A stretch of DNA of 5,685 nucleotides from Pseudomonadota bacterium (GCA_021818125.1 JAKAFG010000136.1:1-5685), one strand, 5' to 3'; numbered from the stretch's first letter, positions 1 to 5,685 are shown. A program made the numbers and translations. Notes: a model not told the origin generated them from the sequence alone.

Positions 1-397
1 CTTCGGAGTGCCAGGGGTCAGCGACGCCCGGCTGCGGCAGGTGCTCCATCTGGTCGGCATGGAAGCGCTGGCCGACAAGCTGGAGGACGCCCGTTTGTGG
101 TCCCATGTATTGTCTCTGGGTGAGCAGCAGCGCCTAGCCTTTGCCCGCATTCTGTTACAGAAGCCGCAATGGGTGTTTTTGGACGAAGCCAGTTCGGCAC
201 TGGATGAACCGGCAGAGGATGCGCTCTACCATACGCTCGTCGAGGAGTTGCCGGAAACCGCCATCATCAGTGTGGGCCACCGCTCCAGCCTGTTGCAGCA
301 TCATCAGCACTGCCTGCGTCTGCAAGGCGGCGGGCGTTGGCATCTGGAGACCATCGTCCATCCCGTCCCTGGGGGACAGCAGCCGGCACCGGCCTGA
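1..397 (+). CDS. ABC transporter ATP-binding/permease protein, C-terminal ATPase part (5' end outside window)
   Basis: This is the 3' end of a gene; the frame is open from base 2, so the true start lies upstream. The roughly 131 visible residues are the second half of an ABC nucleotide-binding domain. They show a signature motif LSLGEQQRLAFAR, a Walker B WVFLDEAS with the catalytic Glu following the Asp, a D-loop SALD, and an H-loop ISVGHRSSL. The wording, with LSLGEQQR in place of LSGGQ, SVGHRS, and a Trp just before the signature, is typical of the YddA/SbmA/ABCD-like family. In that family an N-terminal membrane domain is fused to this ATPase; such proteins sit in the inner membrane and move peptides, cobalamin or acyl compounds. 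Walker A, Q-loop and membrane segments would be off-window, so the substrate cannot be told. The Pro/Gln-rich tail ends at TGA 395-397 and an intrinsic terminator follows 9 bases later. The ATPase identity is secure; the subfamily is likely. Confidence 0.9.
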   Translation, partial: FGVPGVSDARLRQVLHLVGMEALADKLEDARLWSHVLSLGEQQRLAFARILLQKPQWVFLDEASSALDEPAEDALYHTLVEELPETAIISVGHRSSLLQHHQHCLRLQGGGRWHLETIVHPVPGGQQPAPA

Positions 398-406
398 TTA
401 TGGCAG

Positions 407-430
407 ACGGGGAGAATGCCCCGTTTTATT
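407..430 (+). terminator. Rho-independent terminator after the ABC transporter gene
   Basis: A 6-bp perfect GC-rich stem (ACGGGG 407-412 / CCCCGT 419-424) with a 6-base loop is followed directly by TTTATT. It lies 9 bases after the ABC transporter stop and before the next gene's ribosome binding site. It probably separates the two transcription units, so the redoxin gene would need its own promoter. The 35 bases left before its start contain no convincing -35/-10 pair, so some read-through is possible. Confidence 0.75.
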
Positions 431-465
431 CCCATCCATCGTGATGATTTGAAAGGAGACCCCAT

Positions 466-1041
466 ATGGCTATGACCGCAAAGGATTTGCCGCTTGGCGG
501 CGCAATGCCCGAATTCTGTCTGCCCATCGGTGGCCAGGCGGACCAGTGGTGCAGCACGCAGGCACAGGGCAAGCCCCTGCTGGTACTTTTTATCTGTAAT
601 CACTGTCCCTATGTGGTTCACATCAGCAAACGTTTAGGCGCGCTGGCGAGGCAATGGCAGCAGCAGGGTGTGCAGGTGGTGGGCATCAACAGCAACGATG
701 CCCTGACCTATCCGGATGATGCGCCGGAAAAAATGCCCGTCGAGGCCCTACGCGCCGGTTACCATTTCCCCTATTTATTTGATGCCGAACAAAGGGTGGC
801 CAAGGCTTTTAATGCGGTGTGCACGCCTGATCTTTTCCTTTTTGATGCAGCGGGCAGGCTGTTTTATCACGGTCAATTCGATGCGAGTCGTCCCAAGAAT
901 GATCTGCCGGTGACCGGTGAAGACCTGTCTGCAGCCATAGCCGCGATGTTAGCGGGTGCCGAGCCTCCGGCCAAAGTGCTGCCCAGCATTGGCTGCAGTA
1001 TCAAGTGGCGACCGGGCAACGAGCCGGAGGGCTGGGTATGA
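466..1041 (+). CDS. Thioredoxin-fold redoxin (PRX-like / AhpC-TSA-related protein)
   Basis: This 191-residue cytosolic protein (no signal peptide) belongs to the peroxiredoxin-like thioredoxin-fold family usually annotated 'thioredoxin family protein'. Family marks are visible in order: a beta strand leading to FICNHCPYV (Cys44-x-x-Cys47, the presumed redox pair), VVGINSND at about 71-78, YPDDAPEKM (82-90), FPYLFD (101-106), a CTPDLFLFD segment at 119-127 with the expected cis-proline Pro121, GQFD..RP (136-142), and the C-terminal PSIGCSIKW (173-181). Length is normal for the family. The ATG at 466 has an ideal AGGAG at 454-458, seven bases away; a second ATG at 472 is less well placed. The physiological substrate of this family is poorly defined, and thiol-disulfide exchange or peroxide reduction is an inference from the fold. 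Its stop overlaps the next ORF (ATGA at 1038-1041), so it heads a coupled unit. Confidence 0.92.
   Translation: MAMTAKDLPLGGAMPEFCLPIGGQADQWCSTQAQGKPLLVLFICNHCPYVVHISKRLGALARQWQQQGVQVVGINSNDALTYPDDAPEKMPVEALRAGYHFPYLFDAEQRVAKAFNAVCTPDLFLFDAAGRLFYHGQFDASRPKNDLPVTGEDLSAAIAAMLAGAEPPAKVLPSIGCSIKWRPGNEPEGWV
1026..1030 (+). promoter_or_regulatory. Shine-Dalgarno for the 28-codon ORF, inside the redoxin gene
   Basis: GGAGG sits seven bases before the ATG at 1038 that overlaps the redoxin stop codon. It is a near-perfect ribosome binding site placed inside the coding end of the upstream gene. This is the main reason to treat the short ORF at 1038 as translated. Confidence 0.55.
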
Positions 1042-1124
1042 CTGCTCAGCGGCTGGAGCGTTTGCAGGCCATGGCCGCAGAGTTGGAGGGGGTGGCTATT
1101 CCTTTGGTAGAACAGCCACATTGA
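1038..1124 (+). CDS. Putative 28-residue ORF bridging redoxin and MshEN-like genes (leader or misread N-terminus)
   Basis: ATG at 1038 overlaps the redoxin TGA (ATGA) and has GGAGG seven bases upstream. The frame runs 28 codons (beginning MTAQRLERLQAMAAELEGVA) to TGA at 1122-1124. The first 17 residues look like a short amphipathic helix. I recognise no family. Its stop overlaps the TTG start proposed for the next gene (TTGA), so a ribosome finishing here could reinitiate on the MshEN-like protein, which has no good Shine-Dalgarno of its own. Alternatives are that it is only a coupling leader, or that a one-base indel (natural or sequencing) or -1 slippage joins it to the downstream frame as an N-terminal extension. 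I see no classical slippery heptamer near the junction. That ribosomes start here is moderately likely; an independent function is unknown. Confidence 0.45.
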   Translation: MTAQRLERLQAMAAELEGVAIPLVEQPH

Positions 1125-1729
1125 CATCTCAAGAAGAAAAGCTACGCATTGGTCAGGTACTGCTGCAGCGGGGGTTTATCTCCCCCGAGCAGCTCGACCG
1201 TGCCATTGCGCGACAGACTGTTGGAGGAGAGCGTTTAGGTAAGCTTCTCATCGCTGACGGTTTGGTGAATGAACAAGACCTGGCCTTCAGTCTCAGTCAT
1301 CAGGCACGTCTGCGTCACGATGACCGGCGTGCTAAAAGTGCACGAATGCTAGCGGGGTCGACGGAAAAATTGCGCGCTGATCTGGAGAAACAGGCATTAG
1401 ACCTGCTCAAAGAATGGCAGCAGCGGGTGCCGCGTATACCCGATCGCGAAGGAGGCGGGGAGCGTAAACGGCGCGAGGCTGCATTACGTCAGTCCATGGA
1501 TTTCCCGCGTGCGCTTACTGCGGCTCAGGAGGCCATTGAATCAGCCAAACGCAAAGGTGATCCCGGTCGTATCCGACGCTTGCTCAGCGTATTGCAGCAA
1601 GTGGAAAAGGATTTTATCGCTTTTCGCCAAGCCATCGCTGGCGCGTCACCTCACCCCGTGCAGGAATGGGCAACGCGCTGGCAGGCTTTGCAGGAATTGG
1701 GTAAAGACGTGCAAAGGGCGGCCGTTTAA
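1121..1729 (+). CDS. MshEN-like (GspE N-terminal type) domain protein, predicted c-di-GMP binder
   Basis: This 202-residue protein opens with two tandem 24-residue repeats, 9-32 and 38-61, separated by five residues (TVGGE). Each follows the MshEN/T2SS-E N-terminal pattern: R-[LI]-G at positions 1-3, hydrophobic pairs at 6-7 and 11-12, Gly at 10, Leu at 17, Leu/Ile at 21 and Gln at 24. The second repeat fits completely; the first has Ile for Leu twice. In MshE and related ATPases this pair of motifs binds cyclic di-GMP. Here no Walker ATPase follows. Residues 66-202 are charged and mostly helical (many Arg, Lys, Glu, Gln), with a likely flexible linker around 104-118, and resemble nothing I know. 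Start choice: the same frame is open upstream into the redoxin gene, but homology-like sequence begins just after TTG 1121, which overlaps the preceding TGA. No strong ribosome binding site is seen, so coupling is likely. Coding is secure; ligand binding is inferred. Confidence 0.8.
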   Translation: MTSQEEKLRIGQVLLQRGFISPEQLDRAIARQTVGGERLGKLLIADGLVNEQDLAFSLSHQARLRHDDRRAKSARMLAGSTEKLRADLEKQALDLLKEWQQRVPRIPDREGGGERKRREAALRQSMDFPRALTAAQEAIESAKRKGDPGRIRRLLSVLQQVEKDFIAFRQAIAGASPHPVQEWATRWQALQELGKDVQRAAV

Positions 1730-1744
1730 TCGTTTCAATGACGA

Positions 1745-1963
1745 TCAGTGAAAAATGGCGTGCAACAAACCAGTGGCCGCCTGTTGCTGTTTTGCGACAA
1801 GGTGGGTGAGGTTATGGCTTTGACGTTGCCGACGCAGACGCAGCAAGCGCTTTTGCAACTCCCGTTTGATGCGCTGCCGCTCGTGACCCGCCATAAAAGA
1901 TGCATAGCTGGGGAAGCTGCGTACCCGGCGTAAGGCGGCCAGAAGATTCGCGGTGCTGTCCAT
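1745..1963 (-). CDS. Small basic hypothetical protein
   Basis: This is a 72-residue frame from ATG at 1963 to TGA at 1745. I chose this start because GGAG (plus-strand 1970-1973) lies six bases upstream. An in-frame ATG at 1975 would add four residues but has a weaker site, and the GTG at 2089 has none and would add a proline-rich stretch through the AT-rich region. The protein is strongly basic, with an Arg/Lys-rich core (RQRIKRELQKRLLRLRRQRQ, about residues 31-50) likely to form one long helix, and no membrane segment or Cys pair. I recognise no family; nucleic-acid binding is only a guess from charge. It converges with the MshEN-like gene with 15 bases between stops and is separated from lspA by a long gap. 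An overlapping frame on the same strand (2022 to 1735) has a less protein-like composition. It could still be non-coding. Confidence 0.5.
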   Translation of the reverse strand: MDSTANLLAALRRVRSFPSYASFMAGHERQRIKRELQKRLLRLRRQRQSHNLTHLVAKQQQAATGLLHAIFH

Positions 1964-1969
1964 GTCAGT

Positions 1970-1973
1970 CTCC
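1970..1973 (-). promoter_or_regulatory. Shine-Dalgarno deciding the start of the small basic ORF
   Basis: On the minus strand GGAG lies six bases before the ATG at 1963 and overlaps the alternative upstream ATG at 1975. It favours the shorter start. Confidence 0.4.
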
Positions 1974-2104
1974 ATTGCTTTGCTCTGATGAATATGAGAG
2001 CCAATAGCAATAGTCGTGCCAAAAAAATAAGCTATTAAAATGAGGGGGCAGGTGCTTCCCGGCGGGTCGGTCGGGGGGAAATCTGTCACGTTTGAACGAC
2101 AAGG

Positions 2105-2131
2105 CCCCGTTGTAGCGATGCCGCAGCGGGG
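2105..2131. repeat. Strong GC-rich hairpin in the lspA downstream region
   Basis: CCCCGTTG (2105-2112) pairs with CAGCGGGG (2124-2131) over 8 bp including one G-T wobble, around an 11-base loop. On the plus strand it is followed by a weakly T-rich tail (ATTTGTCTATT), and on the minus strand by no T tract. It lies about 80 bases beyond the lspA stop. It may be a 3' end or stabilising structure of the ribF-ileS-lspA transcript, or part of a small RNA. The pairing is directly visible; the role is not. Confidence 0.5.
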
Positions 2132-2150
2132 ATTTGTCTATTGGCAGGGC

Positions 2151-2185
2151 GGCTTTTGCTACTTTGGGTTTCGTCGCAAAAAGCC
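2151..2185 (-). terminator. Possible weak terminator hairpin after lspA
   Basis: Plus-strand GGCTTTTGC (2151-2159) and GCAAAAAGCC (2176-2185) are inverted copies with one extra A, giving a 9-bp bulged stem and a 16-base loop about 25 bases past the lspA stop. The position fits the end of the operon, but no T tract follows on the minus strand, so it is not a textbook intrinsic terminator. It could instead be a 3' protective stem or chance. Confidence 0.3.
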
Positions 2186-2209
2186 CCCAGGTCCCGCCGC
2201 CGTTTTACA

Positions 2210-2668
2210 TCAATGACGCCGGAAAGCGTCGAGGACAAGCATCACGGCACCGATGGAGATGGCGCTGTCAGCGATGTTGAAGTAGGGCCAGTAGAGGCTG
2301 CCCCAGTGGGCGCCAATAAAATCGACCACATAGCCGAGGCGGATACGGTCAATCAGGTTGCCGACCGCACCGCCGAGAATCAGCGCAAGGGATATGGCGG
2401 TCCAGGTGGAGCCGGGCTTGAGCCGTCGCAGGATGGCGACGATAACCACCACCACGAGCAGGGCGATGCCAATGAGCAGCCAGCGTTGCCAGCCGCCAGC
2501 CCCCGCCAGGAAGCTGAAAGCGGCACCGGTATTGTGGATCAGGCGGAAATTGAGCAGGCCCGGAATGATGACAATACCTTGTCCCACCCGCCAGATGTGG
2601 CTCAGCCAGAGCTTGACGCCCTGATCCAGCAGGATGACCCCGAGCGATAACCATAAATAACGCAGCAT
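2210..2668 (-). CDS. lspA: Lipoprotein signal peptidase (signal peptidase II)
   Basis: LspA is the inner-membrane aspartyl protease that removes the signal peptide from diacylglyceryl-modified prolipoproteins just before the lipobox Cys. The 152-residue protein is slightly short but normal for the family. Four membrane segments are visible at about 3-21, 62-80, 88-106 and 130-149. Conserved blocks are present: LLDQ with Asp15, HNTGAAFSF (45-53), GGAVGNLIDR (99-108), VVDF with Asp116, and FNIAD with Asp134. Asp116 and Asp134 are the expected catalytic pair. The start ATG overlaps the ileS stop by one base (TGATG), with GGGAG eight bases upstream inside ileS, so it is translationally coupled to ileS. 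It appears to be the last gene of the operon. Identification is secure. Confidence 0.97.
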   Translation of the reverse strand: MLRYLWLSLGVILLDQGVKLWLSHIWRVGQGIVIIPGLLNFRLIHNTGAAFSFLAGAGGWQRWLLIGIALLVVVVIVAILRRLKPGSTWTAISLALILGGAVGNLIDRIRLGYVVDFIGAHWGSLYWPYFNIADSAISIGAVMLVLDAFRRH

Positions 2669-5481
2669 CAGCAGAACTCCCGTATTTCGCCGGGTAAGGT
2701 GAGGTTTTCGACACAGCGATCACAAATATCCGGATACTCGGGCTGACGACCCATGTCCGGGCGACGATGCCAGCAGCGTGCGCACTTTTGGGCATCACTG
2801 GGCCGGACTTGAATGGCGATGCCGGGGATGATATCGCTGCATCCTTCCGGGCGTTCTCCATAGGGGTGCAGGGTGCACGCGGAACTCAGCAGGAAAAAGC
2901 GCAGTTCCTCGCCGAGGGTCATGAGAAACTCATGCCAGTCGCTGTTGGCGTAAAGGGCGATTTCGGCATCCAGGCCGGAGCCAATCTTTTTTTCCTGACG
3001 CAGGGGTTCCAGAGTGGCATTGACGGCGTCCCGCAACTGACTGAGCCGCTCCCAACGTACATTCAGCGCTTCACTATCAGCAGGTAGTGTAATTTTCGGA
3101 TATTGCGCAAAAAATACGCTGGGGGACGGGCGATTGCCCATCTCGTTCCAGATTTCTTCAGCGGTGAAGCTCAGGATGGGGGCCATCCACACCACCATGG
3201 CTTCGAGCATCTGCCAGAGTACCGTCTGCGCCGAGCGCCGCGCCCGCGAGGCGGCGGGAGTGGTGTAGAGGCGATCTTTGAGTACATCCAGATAGAGCCC
3301 GCCGAGATCCACTGAGCAGAAGTGATGCAGACGCTGCTGGACGCGGAGGAATTGATACTCGCTATAGGCAGCGCGAATTTCCTCCTGCAGGAGCGCGGTA
3401 CGGGCCAGCATCCAGCGGTCCATTTCCAGCAGCTCCGCCGTGGGCAGGGCGTCCGTGGCCGGATTAAAGTCGTGGGTGTTGCCCAGCATATAGCGGGCCG
3501 TATTACGGATGCGCCGGTAGCTGTCGCCCAGTTGCTTGAGGATGGTGTCGGAGATGGGGATCTCGCTGCGGTAGTCCTCCGAGGCCACCCAGAGCCGCAG
3601 GATGTCCGCGCCGTAGCGGTCGATGATCGCCTGCGGGGCAATGACGTTGCCCACGGACTTGCTCATCTTCCGGCCTTCGCCATCGACGGTGAAACCGTGG
3701 GTCAGCACCGCCTTGTAGGGTGCCCGCCCGCGGCTGGCGACGGACTCCAGCAGGGAAGACTGGAACCAGCCGCGATGCTGATCGGAGCCTTCCAGATAAA
3801 GATCGGCCGGGCTATGCAACCCAGGCCTCTGCTCCAGTACAAAGGCGTGGGTGCAGCCGGAGTCGAACCAGACGTCGAGAATATCCGTGACCTTGTGGAA
3901 GTGATCGTGGCCGCAGCCGCTGCAGCGGGCATCCGCAGGCAGAAAATCGCTGTCCGGCTGGTTGAACCAGGCATCGACCCCGCCAGTTTCAACCGCCTGG
4001 GCGATACGCTCGAAGGTGTCGGCATCGCGCAGGGGTTCGCCGCACTGGGCACAGGAGAAGAGTGCGACGGGCACGCCCCAGGCGCGTTGCCGGGAGATGC
4101 ACCAGTCTGGACGCTGGTTGACCATGCCGGCGATGCGGTCTTCGCCCCAGTCGGGAATCCACCGGGTGGCGTCGATGGCGTTGATGGCCTTCTCGCGTAG
4201 ACCGTTGGCGCTCATGCTGATGAACCACTGGGGTGTGGCGCGGAAGAGCAGGGGGGTCTTGTGGCGCCAGCAATGGGGGTAGCTGTGACGGATTTTCTCA
4301 AAATGGAGCAGGGCACCGCGCTCGCGCAGGAGTTCAGGTACCCGTTCATTGGCTTCCTGCACGGTGATACCCCCCAGACTCAGGGGCAGATCATCTTTGA
4401 AGCGGCCGTTGCCGAGCAGGGGGCTGTCCACGGGCAGGTGATAGTGCCGGGCCGCTTCATAGTCATCCACACCATGGGCGGGGGCGGTATGCACGCAGCC
4501 GGTGCCCGCCTCCAGGGTGACATGTTGACCGAGAATAACCGGCACTTCCCGATCCAGGAAGGGGTGTTTGAGGCGGAGGCCCTCCAGCACCACACCGGCG
4601 AACTCGGCCAGCACTTCTGCTTCCGGGTGACCATAGCGGGCGAGGGCGCTTTCTGCCAGTGCTGCGGCGAGGATCAGATGCCGGTTGCCGGAGCGCAGCA
4701 ATACGTAGGTATATTCCGGGTGCACGGCTACCGCCTGATTGGCGGGCAGAGTCCACGGCGTAGTCGTCCAGATCACCACGCTGGCCTCTACAGGTTCAGC
4801 GAGGCCAAGGTGTTGGCTCAGGTCGGTGGCGTCGGCGACGACGAAGGCGACGTCGATAGAAGGATCGCTGCGATCCTGATATTCCACTTCCGCCTCTGCC
4901 AGGGCGCTGCCGCAGTCCACACACCAGTGTACCGGCTTGGCACCGCGTACCACCTGGCCGCTCACCGTCAGGCGACCGAGTTCCCGCAAGATATGGGCTT
5001 CGGCCTGGAAGTGCATGGTCAGATAGGGGTTCTCCCAGTCCCCGATAATACCGAGGCGCTCGAAATCCTGGCGTTGCCCGGCAATCTGGCTTTCGGCATA
5101 AGCACGGCAGGCATTGCGGAAGGCCTGCGCGCTGATTTTTTCGCCGGGACGTCCCAGCTCTTTTTCTACCTGAATCTCAATAGGCAGCCCGTGGCAGTCC
5201 CAGCCCGGCACATAAGGCACCCGAAAGCCTTCGCTCAGCTTGCTTTTGTTGATGATGTCCTTGAGCACCTTGTTGACCGCATGGCCGATATGAATCTTGC
5301 CATTGGCATAGGGCGGGCCATCATGCAGGATGAACGCGAGGCTTTCGGCACGCGCCTTCTGCAGTGCTCCGTAGAGGTCATGCTCCTGCCAGCGGGCCAG
5401 GATCGCGGGTTCACGCTCCGGCAATTTTCCCTGCATGGGAAAATCGGTTTTAGGAAGGTTAAGGGTCTGCTTGTAGTCCAT
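2668..5481 (-). CDS. ileS: Isoleucyl-tRNA synthetase
   Basis: IleRS is the cytosolic class I synthetase that charges tRNA-Ile with isoleucine and hydrolyses misactivated or mischarged valine. At 937 residues it is full length and almost equal to the E. coli enzyme. Visible landmarks are the PPYANG-x5-HIGH region with HIGH at 64-67, the editing-domain TTTPWTLPAN (239-248) and GTGCVHTAPAHGVDDY (326-341, with the Asp pair 339-340), the WFDSG block (538-542), and the ATP-binding loop KMSKS at 605-609. A C-terminal zinc site is formed by Cys900, 903, 920 and 923 in the pattern C-x2-C-x16-C-x2-C. This zinc-ended form is the common bacterial type, usually mupirocin-sensitive, as opposed to the eukaryote-like resistant type. 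The ATG at 5481 is two bases after the ribF stop, with only a weak AGGA about 12 bases upstream. That suggests expression by coupling or read-through from ribF. The stop overlaps lspA. Confidence 0.99.
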   Translation of the reverse strand: MDYKQTLNLPKTDFPMQGKLPEREPAILARWQEHDLYGALQKARAESLAFILHDGPPYANGKIHIGHAVNKVLKDIINKSKLSEGFRVPYVPGWDCHGLPIEIQVEKELGRPGEKISAQAFRNACRAYAESQIAGQRQDFERLGIIGDWENPYLTMHFQAEAHILRELGRLTVSGQVVRGAKPVHWCVDCGSALAEAEVEYQDRSDPSIDVAFVVADATDLSQHLGLAEPVEASVVIWTTTPWTLPANQAVAVHPEYTYVLLRSGNRHLILAAALAESALARYGHPEAEVLAEFAGVVLEGLRLKHPFLDREVPVILGQHVTLEAGTGCVHTAPAHGVDDYEAARHYHLPVDSPLLGNGRFKDDLPLSLGGITVQEANERVPELLRERGALLHFEKIRHSYPHCWRHKTPLLFRATPQWFISMSANGLREKAINAIDATRWIPDWGEDRIAGMVNQRPDWCISRQRAWGVPVALFSCAQCGEPLRDADTFERIAQAVETGGVDAWFNQPDSDFLPADARCSGCGHDHFHKVTDILDVWFDSGCTHAFVLEQRPGLHSPADLYLEGSDQHRGWFQSSLLESVASRGRAPYKAVLTHGFTVDGEGRKMSKSVGNVIAPQAIIDRYGADILRLWVASEDYRSEIPISDTILKQLGDSYRRIRNTARYMLGNTHDFNPATDALPTAELLEMDRWMLARTALLQEEIRAAYSEYQFLRVQQRLHHFCSVDLGGLYLDVLKDRLYTTPAASRARRSAQTVLWQMLEAMVVWMAPILSFTAEEIWNEMGNRPSPSVFFAQYPKITLPADSEALNVRWERLSQLRDAVNATLEPLRQEKKIGSGLDAEIALYANSDWHEFLMTLGEELRFFLLSSACTLHPYGERPEGCSDIIPGIAIQVRPSDAQKCARCWHRRPDMGRQPEYPDICDRCVENLTLPGEIREFC

Positions 5482-5483
5482 GA

Positions 5484-5685
5484 TTATTCAAAGTCCTGGG
5501 GATGTTCGGCGAAAAAGTTTCGGGTGTTCACGACGTCATTGTCGATGGCGGCCTTGAGGGTGTCGAGATCCACATATTTCTCTTCGTCCCGCAGCTTGTG
5601 GTGCAGTTCTACGGAAACCTGCTGTCCGTAGAGGTCGGGGCTGTCCGCATCCAGACAGTGGGCCTCCAGTACCAGCTGTTTGCCG
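5484..5685 (-). CDS. ribF: Riboflavin kinase / FAD synthetase, C-terminal part (5' end outside window)
   Basis: The last 66 residues of a protein run on the minus strand to TAA at 5484-5486. The segment LEAHCLDADSPDLYG, followed by VSVELHHKLRDEEKY and DLDTLKAAIDND, matches the C-terminal riboflavin kinase domain of bifunctional RibF. It includes the conserved Glu of the L-E-x-H stretch (the presumed catalytic base), the DLYG turn and the LR-x-E-x-K(F/Y) block. RibF phosphorylates riboflavin to FMN and adenylates FMN to FAD; the N-terminal FAD synthetase domain would be outside the window. Its position immediately before ileS is the standard proteobacterial arrangement and supports the call. 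The tail after the kinase domain (TRNFFAEHPQDFE) is short and unremarkable. Confidence 0.95.
   Translation of the reverse strand, partial: GKQLVLEAHCLDADSPDLYGQQVSVELHHKLRDEEKYVDLDTLKAAIDNDVVNTRNFFAEHPQDFE

Larger units (their letters stand above)
1964..2209. other. Intergenic region between lspA and the small basic ORF
   Basis: No convincing gene is seen in this stretch. On the minus strand it holds an AT-rich patch (about 2015-2042) with a TTTAAT -10-like hexamer (plus-strand 2034-2039) about 70 bases before the small ORF. No good -35 is found at the right spacing, so a promoter here is only possible. A G-rich stretch (2043-2079) contains runs of five, three and six G on the plus strand, short of a canonical four-run quadruplex. 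Two inverted repeats, given as separate entries, lie nearer lspA. Confidence 0.6.

Noticed and set aside
425..453. Promoter for the redoxin gene just after the terminator
   Set aside because: No -35/-10 pair with acceptable match and spacing could be found by eye.
956..1120. In-frame upstream extension of the MshEN-like protein back into the redoxin gene
   Set aside because: The extension lies almost wholly inside the redoxin gene, has Gly/Arg/Cys-rich shadow-like composition and no ribosome binding site; the recognisable domain begins right after TTG 1121.
1729..1745. ATCGT/ACGAT 5-bp inverted repeat between the two convergent stops as a bidirectional terminator
   Set aside because: Stem is too short and AT-rich, and no T tract follows on either strand.
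1735..2022. Alternative 95-codon minus-strand frame overlapping the small basic ORF
   Set aside because: Composition (scattered Trp, Cys, Ser) is unlike a folded protein or a membrane protein, and no good ribosome binding site precedes it.
2043..2079. G-quadruplex in the G-rich stretch
   Set aside because: Only three runs of three or more G occur at suitable spacing; a canonical four-run motif is missing.
2141..2650. Plus-strand open frame (169 codons) opposite lspA
   Set aside because: Asp/Glu/Gln-rich low-complexity mirror of the hydrophobic LspA coding sequence; lspA is unmistakable.
3322..4200. Plus-strand open frame (292 codons) opposite ileS
   Set aside because: Shadow of ileS with no protein-family features.
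4261..5631. Long plus-strand open frame (456 codons) opposite ileS and ribF
   Set aside because: Antisense shadow of a certain ileS gene in GC-rich sequence; no domain-like sequence and no ribosome binding site.

Overview
The window looks like a chromosomal segment of a moderately GC-rich proteobacterium. The order ribF-ileS-lspA on the minus strand is a classic gamma/betaproteobacterial housekeeping cluster, and the protein sequences look to me like an Acidithiobacillus-type acidophile. That organism guess is inference from general resemblance only. No mobile elements, CRISPR arrays, rRNA or tRNA genes are visible.

Left part, plus strand (1-1729). The window opens inside the 3' end of an ABC transporter gene, the ATPase end of a YddA/SbmA/ABCD-type fused permease-ATPase, closed by a good intrinsic terminator at 407-430. 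Next comes a compact coupled unit. It holds a redoxin/thioredoxin-fold protein (466-1041), a 28-codon ORF overlapping its stop (ATGA), and a 202-residue protein whose probable TTG start overlaps the small ORF's stop (TTGA). The N-terminus of that last protein carries two tandem 24-residue repeats, separated by 5 residues, that fit the published c-di-GMP-binding MshEN pattern. No secretion ATPase follows in the same protein. This is the most interesting item in the window.

Middle part (1730-2209). A small, very basic hypothetical protein on the minus strand converges on the MshEN-like gene with 15 bases between the stops. Upstream of it lies about 245 bp of non-coding sequence with an AT-rich promoter-like patch, a G-rich stretch and two hairpins. 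It separates the small gene from lspA.

Right part, minus strand (2210-5685). This is a tight co-directional operon: ribF (3' end only; riboflavin kinase/FAD synthetase), a complete ileS (isoleucyl-tRNA synthetase, all signatures intact) and a complete lspA (prolipoprotein signal peptidase). ribF and ileS are 2 bases apart, and ileS and lspA overlap by one base (TGATG). The cluster supplies flavin cofactors, charged tRNA-Ile and lipoprotein maturation. The fkpB and ispH genes that follow lspA in E. coli and many relatives are absent here.
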